Shown here piece by piece: positions 57,089 to 64,000 of a stretch of 64,000 bases of DNA; the stretch's first letter is position 1; every line of letters begins with the position of its first letter. The stretch is from positions 14,772-78,771 of the forward strand of contig CAZPHN010000007.1 of NCBI GenBank assembly GCA_964586765.1, read 5' to 3'. The position numbers and the translations under genes were made by a program. Source of the stretch: UBA3263 sp964586765 (lineage in GTDB: Bacteria; Bacteroidota; Bacteroidia; Bacteroidales; Muribaculaceae). Under the pieces are notes generated by a model. That model did no database searches, was not told the origin of the DNA, and worked only from the letters and a program-made list of their open reading frames with translations.

Positions 57089-58450
57089 ATGAAACCTTCA
57101 ATTCCTAAAGGCACCCGCGATTTTTCGCCCGCCGAAATGGCTCGCCGCAATTATATTTTCGATACTATCCGCTCAGTGTTTAAGCTCTATGGGTTCAGCC
57201 CTATCGAAACTCCCGCCATGGAAAACCTGTCGACGCTGATGGGCAAATACGGCGAGGAAGGCGATAAGCTTCTGTTTAAGATTTTGAACTCAGGTGATTT
57301 CCTTCGCGGTGTGGACAAGGCTCTGATTGACAATCCGGAGGGTCAGTGGGGCAAGTTGACCTCTCAACTCTGTGAGAAGGGTCTGAGATATGACCTCACG
57401 GTGCCGTTTGCGCGTTTCGTAGTGATGCACCGCAATGAGCTTCAGATGCCATTCAAACGCTATCAGATTCAGCCGGTATGGCGCGCTGACCGTCCGCAGA
57501 AGGGTCGTTACAGAGAGTTTTATCAGTGTGACGCCGATATTGTCGGTTCAGACTCGCTCATAAATGAGGTTGAGCTGCTTGAGCTTATAGACGAGGTTTT
57601 CTCACGTCTGCAAATCCGCATCGCCATCAAGCTGAACAACCGCAAGGTGCTTGCAGGCATTGCCGAGCTTATCGGCGAGCCCGACAAGATTATCGACATC
57701 ACCGTGGCTATCGATAAGTTGGACAAGATTGGACTCGAGGCAGTCAATGCCGAACTGGCAGAGCGTGGACTTTCGGCGGAGGCAATCGCCGCTTTGGAGC
57801 CGCTGTTGAAGATTGACGGAACGGTTGAGGAACGTCTCGACAAGCTCGCCGTGCTGCTTGAGGGCGTTGAAATCGGCAAGAAGGGTGTTGAGGAGCTCCG
57901 CGAGATTGTTGACGGAGTGAAGAACCTCGGACTTCGCGCCGAGCTGGACCTTGACGTGAGCCTTGCGCGCGGTCTGAATTATTATACCGGAGCCATTATT
58001 GAGGTGAAGGCACTCGACGTGCAGATAGGTTCGATTACCGGCGGCGGTCGTTATGATAACCTGACGGGCGTATTCGGAATGCCGGGACTGAGCGGTGTAG
58101 GCATCAGTTTCGGTGCAGACCGCATCTATGACGTTCTCAATCAGCTCAATCTGTATCCTGCCGAGCTGCTTACAGGCGCGAAACTGCTGTTCCTCAACAT
58201 GGGTGCAGCCGAGGCTGCGGCTTCGATGAAGATGCTCAGCGGAATCCGCCGAGCCGGAATAGCCGCCGAGATTTATCCCGACTCAGCCAAGATGAAGAAG
58301 CAGATGACCTACGCCAATGCGCTGAATATTCCCTATGTGGCTATTATCGGCGAAAGCGAGATGGCTGAAGGCAAGATGATGCTGAAAAATATGCAGACGG
58401 GCGACCAAAAGCTTGTAAACCTTGAGGAAGCCATCGAAATTCTGAAATAA
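57089..58450 (+). CDS. hisS: Histidyl-tRNA synthetase
   Basis: Charges tRNA-His. The 453-residue class II enzyme starts KPSIPKGTRDFSP, has motif 2 YREFYQCDADIVG (about residues 141-153), histidine-specific GLNYYTGAIIEV (about residues 297-308) and GGGRYDNLTG (about residues 318-327), and motif 3 GVGISFGADRI (about residues 335-345). The anticodon-binding domain is complete. The stop TAA is directly followed by the ATG of the next gene. Confidence 0.96.
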   Translation: MKPSIPKGTRDFSPAEMARRNYIFDTIRSVFKLYGFSPIETPAMENLSTLMGKYGEEGDKLLFKILNSGDFLRGVDKALIDNPEGQWGKLTSQLCEKGLRYDLTVPFARFVVMHRNELQMPFKRYQIQPVWRADRPQKGRYREFYQCDADIVGSDSLINEVELLELIDEVFSRLQIRIAIKLNNRKVLAGIAELIGEPDKIIDITVAIDKLDKIGLEAVNAELAERGLSAEAIAALEPLLKIDGTVEERLDKLAVLLEGVEIGKKGVEELREIVDGVKNLGLRAELDLDVSLARGLNYYTGAIIEVKALDVQIGSITGGGRYDNLTGVFGMPGLSGVGISFGADRIYDVLNQLNLYPAELLTGAKLLFLNMGAAEAAASMKMLSGIRRAGIAAEIYPDSAKMKKQMTYANALNIPYVAIIGESEMAEGKMMLKNMQTGDQKLVNLEEAIEILK

Positions 58451-58963
58451 ATGGAGTTACGCGAAGCTAAACAGCAGTTTTTCGCCCTGCGCAATGGACT
58501 TCTTGCCGACACGCTGCGGAAACAATGTGCCCTACCCTACAAGCTAATTTTCGGACTGAACATAATTCAGCTAAGGGAAATCGCGGCTCAGGCGGGAACG
58601 GATGCGGATTTAGCGGAACGACTCTGGGCGGACGCCGACTGCCGCGAGTCGCGTCTGCTCGCTCCAATGGTCATGCCGGAGCCGGAACTACAATGGCTTG
58701 CGGACGTGCGCACGCCGGAGGAAACTGATATTCTCTGCCATGCGTCACTGCGCCATCATCCTGAGGCGGAGCGAGCCGCAGCCCGAGCCGCGCGGAGCGA
58801 GGACCCGCTGACGCGATATGCCGGTATCAGGCTGCTGTTTAACCTTTTGCCATCATCAAAAGAAATGGCACAAAGTGTCCTCGAAAACTTGCCTGAAGAC
58901 CCCATGACGGCAGGAATAGCCCAACAACTGCGTCAGGAACTCGAATATCTGTCAGAGCAGTAA
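58451..58963 (+). CDS. Short HEAT-like protein related to DNA alkylation repair enzymes
   Basis: A 170-residue helical protein with FGLNIIQLREIAAQAG (about residues 34-49), LAERLWADADCRESRLLA (about residues 54-71), and AARAARSEDPLTRYAGIRLL (about residues 108-127). These resemble AlkD-type HEAT repeats, where the conserved Trp and Asp hold the alkylated base. AlkD itself is ~230 residues, so this is a short form. Function is inferred. It begins 1 nt after the hisS stop and overlaps the convergent GNAT gene by 12 nt. Confidence 0.68.
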   Translation: MELREAKQQFFALRNGLLADTLRKQCALPYKLIFGLNIIQLREIAAQAGTDADLAERLWADADCRESRLLAPMVMPEPELQWLADVRTPEETDILCHASLRHHPEAERAAARAARSEDPLTRYAGIRLLFNLLPSSKEMAQSVLENLPEDPMTAGIAQQLRQELEYLSEQ

Positions 58964-59428
58964 CTGAAGGTCGACTACATCAAGCATACGTCCGAATTTT
59001 TCGCCAACGGAGCGAAAAAGCGATACCTGAGTGAAACCGAGTGAGCGGAAAAGGCTGATTGACCGCTCATTGTCGGCAGTAATGCACGCAATGACGGAGC
59101 GGAAACGCCCTAACCGGCGTGTTCGCTCAATCACCTCCGAGACAAGCTGTTCACCCAGACCCCGACCACAAAAATCGGGGGCAAGATATACGGTCAACTC
59201 CAATGTCGGGGCATAAGCCGCACGCTCTTTCCACGGATGGACATAAGCGTAACCGACCACTCGCCCATCCTCAACGGCTACCAATCCCGGCAAAGCGGGC
59301 GCGAAACGCCGCGCCATCTGCTCCGGCGTGACATCTTCAAGCTCAAAAGTCGCCGTCGATGTGCGGATATAAAAATTACATATATCGGTTACAGACTGTA
59401 AGTCCTCCAAACAAAAATCTCTAATCAT
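58952..59428 (-). CDS. GNAT acetyltransferase (phosphinothricin acetyltransferase-like)
   Basis: A 158-residue acetyl-CoA-dependent N-acetyltransferase. ICNFYIRTSTATFELEDVTPE near the start is typical of the Pat/Bar subgroup, and the acetyl-CoA loop DFCGRGLGEQLVSEVIERTR lies at about residues 86-105. The conserved end NERSISLFRSLGFTQV is present. The physiological amine acceptor is not known; methionine sulfone or other small amines are possible. Its coding end overlaps the previous gene tail to tail. Confidence 0.9.
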   Translation of the reverse strand: MIRDFCLEDLQSVTDICNFYIRTSTATFELEDVTPEQMARRFAPALPGLVAVEDGRVVGYAYVHPWKERAAYAPTLELTVYLAPDFCGRGLGEQLVSEVIERTRRLGRFRSVIACITADNERSISLFRSLGFTQVSLFRSVGEKFGRMLDVVDLQLLL

Positions 59429-59468
59429 ACCCGCAAATTTACAAAAAAATCACAAAACCATACACCCG

Positions 59469-59551
59469 GTTTGGATTTCCGACAAGAATAAGCAAAATAT
59501 GGTTTGGATTTTTAACAAAAACACATAAAATATGATTTGGATTCCCGACAA
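59469..59551 (+). repeat. Three tandem 33-bp repeats before the decayed ATPase gene
   Basis: GTTTGGATTTCCGACAA-type cores start at 59469, 59502 and 59535, with an exact 33-nt period. The TTTG of the third core is the -33 box of a promoter (59536-59539, 18 nt, TATATTTG at 59558-59565). The two upstream cores may therefore be operator sites. Confidence 0.7.
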
Positions 59552-59594
59552 AATTCGTATATTTGCATTAAATTTCAATGATTTAAAATAAATT

Positions 59595-60211
59595 ATGGCT
59601 ACTAAACAATATTTCCCCCGAAAAATTGACTCGTATCTAATTAAATGGAAAGAGTCTGCGTCTCATAAGCCACTCATAATAAGAGGGGCAAGACAGGTTG
59701 CGAAATCTTCTGCCGTGCGCCATCTGGCAGAATCATTCATGACATAACACATACGTCCGCTAATGGGCTGCCACTGGGTGCTGAAATAAACGAACGGTAT
59801 AAGAAATACATATTTATGGATACCGGTCTTATGGTTTCGCTACTTAATGCTAATCCGGGTGATATTCTATTGACAGACACAGAAAACCTTGTGAATAGAG
59901 GATTTATAGCCGAAATAGCAGCCGGATTGGAAATAGTTAAATATTCTCCCCGTACCCCCTCTGAACTTTTCTATTGGGTTAGAATGGCAAAGAATGCCTT
60001 AGCTGAAGTAGACTACATTACAGTTATTAATCATCAAATTACACCCATCGAAGTAAAATCCGGCTTAAAGGGAGCAATGCAAAGTCTAAGACTCTTTTTA
60101 GAAATAAAAAAACTTACAACCGGGATAAGAACATCGTTAGAGAATTTCAGTTCATATGATAAGATTCAAATATATCCACTTTTTGCTCTTTCTAATTTAA
60201 TTACTGTATGA
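59595..60211 (+). pseudogene. Decayed ATPase of the AAA-DUF4143 family
   Basis: The ATG at 59595 opens a frame with FPRKIDSYLIKWKESASHKP and the Walker A region IIRGARQVAKSSAVRHL, then stops at 59745-59747. A second frame, open from about 59739, carries only the C-terminal DUF4143 part (INERYKKYIFMDTGLMVSLLN, DYITVINHQITPIEVKSGLKG) to the stop at 60209-60211. About 200 codons of the middle are missing compared with the usual ~390-residue protein, so an internal deletion with frameshift has destroyed it. Also, the Walker A Gly before Lys reads Ala. The stop overlaps the crcB start. Confidence 0.85.
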
Positions 60212-60549
60212 TTTGGAATTTGATGGCGGTGGCAGCGGGCGGCGCGCTCGGTGCCACGGGAAGATATCTGCTGACTCTCTTGATGGCTGGTCAGCCATTG
60301 GTTGCTACATTGATTGCCAATGTCGTCGGATCGCTCCTTATAGGTATGGCAATCGGGGCGACACAAGGCAGGATGCTGCTGTTTCTGTCCGTCGGAATAT
60401 GCGGCGGTTTCACAACGTTCTCAACCTTTTCAAACCAGACGCTGACACTTATTCAGTCAGGCAACTGGCTTGGCGCAACCGCTTATGCGACCGGATCGGT
60501 CCTGCTCTGTGTTCTCGCAACACTTGCCGGTTACGCGCTAACGCGCTGA
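60208..60549 (+). CDS. crcB: Fluoride channel CrcB/Fluc
   Basis: Exports fluoride across the inner membrane as a dual-topology dimer. The 113-residue, four-helix protein has GGALGATGRYLLTLL (about residues 10-24), LIANVVGSLLIGMAIG (about residues 34-49) and the signature CGGFTTFSTFSNQTL (about residues 69-83), with the pore Phe and Thr residues. The ATG overlaps the stop of the decayed ATPase gene. I see no fluoride riboswitch before it. Ends with a hairpin shared with the oxalate operon. Confidence 0.94.
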   Translation: MIWNLMAVAAGGALGATGRYLLTLLMAGQPLVATLIANVVGSLLIGMAIGATQGRMLLFLSVGICGGFTTFSTFSNQTLTLIQSGNWLGATAYATGSVLLCVLATLAGYALTR

Positions 60550-60556
60550 TACGTAA

Positions 60557-60596
60557 AAACCGCCTGCCGACAAAGAGCGCGACAGGCGGTTTTTAT
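60557..60596. terminator. Two-sided terminator between crcB and the oxalate operon
   Basis: AAACCGCCTG and CAGGCGGTTT form a 10-bp stem around a 16-nt loop, with A and T runs outside, so it serves both converging genes. Confidence 0.85.
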
Positions 60597-60617
60597 TAAA
60601 AGTGTTTCAGTATAACA

Positions 60618-61583
60618 TCAGAACGCTGCTATGCAGACGTCGGTCAACCAAATCCAAAGCGGGAGTGCTCCGATAAAGAGAATCATCGACAGAGTCAGCG
60701 ATGAAGTACCGTTGCTGACGTAAGTGTTATACTCATCGGCAATGATAATGCCAGAGAAGGCTGGCGGCAGGGCCGCAGCAACCACGAGCATCTTAAGGTT
60801 CATCGGGTCCATATGGAAAACCAGACCGAGCAGGAGGATAAACGCGGGCATTACAATCATTTTAAGGATTGAGCCGAGTATAACCTGCCAGTTAATCTTC
60901 ACCTTAATGGAACTCAGGGTGATACCGGCGGAGAATACGGCAAGCGATGCGTTTGCGCCCTTAATAAGGGTAAACGAGGGGCTTGCCCAGTCAGGCCATG
61001 GAATACCGACCAACACCCAGACAACGGCAAGGATAGGAGCCCAAGCGACCGGTTGTGCCAGTGCATTCAGCACAGGCTTCCATGCGCTTTGCTTCTTTGT
61101 CGAACCGGGATTTTGCTTCTCCAGCGAAGCGTTCATCAGTGACAGACCTACGGGAATACCGATTGCGTTCACGACAATACCGACAATCGCTACAACGAGT
61201 GCAACCGTTGGCGAAGTTCCGAAAATAGGCTCCAACACGGCAAATCCGAGGAAACCAATTGTCGGCGAGCCGCTAATCAGTGCCGAGACTGCCGCATCGG
61301 CTCCGGTGTTGGACTTGAACATTCGGAACACGAAGTAGACCACCATGAACATCGCCATGATTCCCACAGCTGAAATTACCGACAGTTTCAAATCGTCAGC
61401 AAGCATTTCGCGGCTGGCGGAAACAATTGAGACGAACAGGGCGGCGGGCAATGCGAAATCCAACACTACTTTATTGAACTTTTTGGCATCCGCGCCCGAG
61501 AATACGCCTTTCTTTCCGGAAATATATCCGGCAATCATCACGACAAATATCGGGACAATAGCATATAGAATTATGTGTTCCAT
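60618..61583 (-). CDS. AEC-family transporter, candidate oxalate/formate carrier
   Basis: A 321-residue inner-membrane protein of the auxin-efflux-carrier family with about 10 membrane helices. Typical parts are KKFNKVVLDFALPAALFVSI (about residues 34-53) and GSPTIGFLGFAVLEPIFG (about residues 107-124). Relatives carry organic acids such as malate or malonate. It is the third gene of frc-oxc-AEC, 26 nt after oxc, which makes oxalate uptake or formate release the likely task. The well-known oxalate-formate exchanger OxlT is of another family (MFS). Confidence 0.87.
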   Translation of the reverse strand: MEHIILYAIVPIFVVMIAGYISGKKGVFSGADAKKFNKVVLDFALPAALFVSIVSASREMLADDLKLSVISAVGIMAMFMVVYFVFRMFKSNTGADAAVSALISGSPTIGFLGFAVLEPIFGTSPTVALVVAIVGIVVNAIGIPVGLSLMNASLEKQNPGSTKKQSAWKPVLNALAQPVAWAPILAVVWVLVGIPWPDWASPSFTLIKGANASLAVFSAGITLSSIKVKINWQVILGSILKMIVMPAFILLLGLVFHMDPMNLKMLVVAAALPPAFSGIIIADEYNTYVSNGTSSLTLSMILFIGALPLWIWLTDVCIAAF

Positions 61584-61609
61584 ATTCTCAGTCAGGGGTG
61601 TTTATAGGG

Positions 61610-63346
61610 TTAAACGGTAATAGTCTGAAGAGGAGCGGGGTTAAGATAGCCGATATGTCCGGACTCGGCACCGGAGTCTGCGGCGAGCTGCACGTCAATC
61701 AGACAGGGTTTGCCGGAGGCAATAGCTTCGGTCATAGCCTTCTGTAACTCATCGGGCGTCTGCACGTAATAGGTCTGTGCGCCGAATGCGTCACCGAGTT
61801 TATCATATCGTGCCGCGATATCAAGGGTAGTAGGAGCAGGATCCGAGGTCTTGTCCATCGGGACTCCGACGCCATTATATATACCGCCGTTATTGAAAAT
61901 AACAACCGTCACGGGGAGTTTGAAGCGGCAAATTGTCGAGAAATCCATTCCGGAGAAACCAAAAGCGGAGTCGCCTTCGATAGCAACGACCTTCTTGCCC
62001 GTGGCAACGGCGGCACCTATAGCCGAACCCATGCCCATACCCATGATTGCCCACGTAGCGCAGTCAACGCGATGGCGGGGCAACGACATACTGATTGCGT
62101 CGCGCGTATCGTCAAGGGTATTCGCGCCCTCGTTGACAAGGATAACGTCAGGATTCTCTGCCAGAATAGGCTTGATAACTCCAAGGGCTGTCCAATGGTG
62201 CATCGGCATCAGCGACTTAGCCTGAACGAGACGTTCGGCAAACTTGACATTCTTTGCGGCGGTCTCGGCTTGGAGCGAAGGAATCCACTGCGGGTCAGTG
62301 TTCATGGTCTTGCCCTTCATAGCCTCGAGAATTGCATCGACTGACTCGCCAAGGTCGCCGATAACCGGCGCGGCAATCGGACGGTTAACATCCATCTCCT
62401 CAGGGTCGACATCAAGCTGAATAAATTTGGTTGTGGGGCTCCACTTGCCTTTGCCAAAACTGAGCAGCCAGTTCAGACGCGCGCCTATCATTACAACGAC
62501 ATCGGCCTGCTCCATTATGGTCGTACGACACGACAGCGCGCTCAGCGGACCATCGTCGGGCATCAGACCCTTCGCCATTGACATGGGGAAATACGGAATC
62601 TTATACGTTTCGATAAGGTTCTTGATCTTGTCATCAATCTGAGCATAAGCCGCACCCTTACCAAGCAGGATTGCCGGACGCTTTGCCGAGGTCAAAATCT
62701 CTACTGCACGGTCGACAGACTCCTGATTAGGAGCCACAGGCGAGTAAATGTCAACCGGCTGATAGAGCAACTTCTCAGCCTCTGCCGCGTCCATAATCTC
62801 GCCGAGCGCAGGAGTGGTCATATCGATATATACACCGCCGGGACGCCCTGAAACCGCAGCGCGATAGGCGCGGTTGACTGCCGAAGGAATATCCTTGGCG
62901 TGGCTGCAGCGGAAAGCAGCCTTGACAAGCGGGCGAGCCATGTTGAGCTGGTCAAGCTGCTCGTAAGTGCCAACGTTCATGTCGACCATAGTCGGGTCAC
63001 TTGCACCTGAAATCTGAATCATCGGGTAGCAGTTGACTGTAGCGTTGGCAGTAGCGGTCAGACCGTTGAGGAAGCCGAGCGATGAAACCGTCATCAGTAC
63101 GCCCGGAGTCTTGGTCAGATAACCTTCCGTAGCAGCCGCCATGCCTGCCTGCTGTTCGTGGCGAAATCCGACAAAACGGATTCCTTGCCCCTGAACCATA
63201 TAGCCTGCCTCGGTAATAGGAATACCTACCAGCCCATAAACATTCTTAATTCCAATATTTTTCAACGCACGCGCGAGAATATACATTCCCGTGACCTGCT
63301 CGGGGAATTTGGGAGCAGTCTGCGTGCTGTTTGTTGTAGTAGCCAT
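61610..63346 (-). CDS. oxc: Oxalyl-CoA decarboxylase
   Basis: Thiamine-diphosphate enzyme that turns oxalyl-CoA into formyl-CoA and CO2. The 578-residue protein has the N-terminal TPP-activating Glu region YGLVGIPITEAGYMVQG (about residues 39-55), FVGFRHEQQAGMAAA (about residues 60-74), and the C-terminal cofactor motif EGDSAFGFSGMDFSTICRF with IFNNGGIYNG (about residues 456-490), all as in the known Oxc. Length matches the family (about 570). It lies 8 nt after frc. Confidence 0.95.
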   Translation of the reverse strand: MATTTNSTQTAPKFPEQVTGMYILARALKNIGIKNVYGLVGIPITEAGYMVQGQGIRFVGFRHEQQAGMAAATEGYLTKTPGVLMTVSSLGFLNGLTATANATVNCYPMIQISGASDPTMVDMNVGTYEQLDQLNMARPLVKAAFRCSHAKDIPSAVNRAYRAAVSGRPGGVYIDMTTPALGEIMDAAEAEKLLYQPVDIYSPVAPNQESVDRAVEILTSAKRPAILLGKGAAYAQIDDKIKNLIETYKIPYFPMSMAKGLMPDDGPLSALSCRTTIMEQADVVVMIGARLNWLLSFGKGKWSPTTKFIQLDVDPEEMDVNRPIAAPVIGDLGESVDAILEAMKGKTMNTDPQWIPSLQAETAAKNVKFAERLVQAKSLMPMHHWTALGVIKPILAENPDVILVNEGANTLDDTRDAISMSLPRHRVDCATWAIMGMGMGSAIGAAVATGKKVVAIEGDSAFGFSGMDFSTICRFKLPVTVVIFNNGGIYNGVGVPMDKTSDPAPTTLDIAARYDKLGDAFGAQTYYVQTPDELQKAMTEAIASGKPCLIDVQLAADSGAESGHIGYLNPAPLQTITV

Positions 63347-63354
63347 TGCGATTA

Positions 63355-64000
63355 TCAGTTAGCGGGTTTACTTACGGGAGCGGTGGTGCCGTTGGCAGCG
63401 AATTCCTTAATCTGGTCAGCAGTGAAGCCGTAGTCGGCAAGCACTTCGGCAGTGTTTCCGCCAAGCTCCGGACAAGGACCGTAGGTAGGCTGATAATTAC
63501 TCATGGTGAACGGAACGCCTACGGTAACAAACTCGCCGACCTTACCACCCTGATTGATACGTACAAGCGTATTGCCGTCATAAAGCGACTCATCAGTCAT
63601 GATTTCCTTAGTCGACAAAACAGGACCTACAGGTACACCTGCCTTGCCGAGAATATCGGTAATTTCATACTTGTCCTTGGTGATTGCCCACTGACCGATA
63701 CGTTCGTAGATTTCCTGTTTGTGGCGGTCACGCGCGTCGGCTGTGTTGAAATCGGGGTTAGTCAGCCAGTCTTCAAAGCCAAAAGCCTTACATGCAAGTT
63801 CAAAGTCCTTGGCTCCGCGCTGAAGGATAATGTAAACGTAGTCATTGGGGTCAGTTTCCCAGTTCTTACACTTATAGGTCCAGCCAAGCACACCCGAGCC
63901 TTCGATATTGCCACCGCGGGGCACGAAGTCACCGAACTTGCCGTTAGGATACTGCGGGAACTGAGTCAGGTAGCCAATCTTATCCAGAGTACGCTGGTCG
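63355..64000 (-). CDS. frc: Formyl-CoA:oxalate CoA-transferase, C-terminal part
   Basis: Moves CoA from formyl-CoA to oxalate, feeding Oxc. The window holds the last 214 residues; the N-terminus lies beyond the right edge. IGYLTQFPQYPNGKFGDFVP is the region known from Frc, followed by RGGN, and KNWETDPNDYVYI, GVPVGPVLSTKEI and GGNTAEVLADYGF are typical of the class III CoA-transferase end. The catalytic Asp of the family lies upstream, outside the window. First visible gene of the operon frc-oxc-AEC. Confidence 0.93.
   Translation of the reverse strand, partial: DQRTLDKIGYLTQFPQYPNGKFGDFVPRGGNIEGSGVLGWTYKCKNWETDPNDYVYIILQRGAKDFELACKAFGFEDWLTNPDFNTADARDRHKQEIYERIGQWAITKDKYEITDILGKAGVPVGPVLSTKEIMTDESLYDGNTLVRINQGGKVGEFVTVGVPFTMSNYQPTYGPCPELGGNTAEVLADYGFTADQIKEFAANGTTAPVSKPAN

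Noticed and set aside
59469..59551. Regular 33-bp repeats as a CRISPR array
   Set aside because: Only three units, no distinct spacers, the third is part of a promoter, and no cas genes are near.

Overview
The window looks like a chromosome segment of a gut Bacteroidales, most likely Muribaculaceae (the former S24-7 group). The family is inferred, not proven. The evidence is: promoters of the Bacteroidetes type (TTTG, 17-23 nt, TAnnTTTG) before many genes; a PorW/SprE-like component of type IX secretion with several secreted proteins ending in a type A C-terminal sorting signal; BACON-like and BspA-like surface proteins; the Bacteroidetes gene trio rpmB-rpmG-DUF4295; a Bacteroides-type sialic acid operon; and an frc-oxc oxalate operon, known from Muribaculaceae.

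Layout. 1-1.9 kb: two related secreted proteins. 2-9 kb: MATE exporter, dnaG, ilvA, prmA, mazG. 9-14.6 kb: topB, a 47-residue Cys-rich membrane protein, and sialic acid genes (transporter, lyase, epimerase). 14.8-23.5 kb, minus strand: a secreted protein, a DUF3943 protein, ruvB, a ROK sugar kinase that can complete the sialic acid route, a carboxynorspermidine-type dehydrogenase, panB and a 5'-nucleotidase. 23.5-33 kb: porW, proS, RNase P RNA, a LolE-like permease, rbfA, rho and the rpmB operon. 33-42.4 kb: the most unusual part, with palindromic repeat elements, two large surface proteins each preceded by a ~330-nt structured leader RNA of the same new-looking family, a LuxR regulator, an acyltransferase, and a perfect 216-bp duplication of the 3' half of ogt flanking one of the surface genes. 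42.4-51.3 kb: repair, RNA-processing and envelope genes (ogt, cobB, rnhB, comF, recX, prmC, glycosyltransferase, flippase, TrmH-type methylase, ruvC). 51.3-57 kb: tRNA-Pro, a zeta-toxin-like pair and an AT-rich PEGA/BACON/LPP20 operon. 57-60.6 kb: hisS, small enzymes, a decayed DUF4143 ATPase and crcB. 60.6-64 kb: the oxalate operon frc-oxc-AEC transporter, which runs off the right edge.

How the genes work together. NanT, NanL and NanE would import sialic acid and convert it to GlcNAc; the ROK kinase 4.4 kb away could phosphorylate it. Frc and Oxc form the oxalate cycle, giving formate and CO2, with the AEC permease as candidate oxalate/formate carrier. PorW belongs to the export machine that would carry the CTD-tagged proteins coded here.

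Main discovery candidate: the paired leader RNA at 35676-36009 and 42036-42361 (minus strand). The sequences differ, but at least five helices are kept by compensatory changes, and most exceptions are G-U pairs only if the RNA is read from the minus strand. The distance to the start codon is the same (14 nt) in both.
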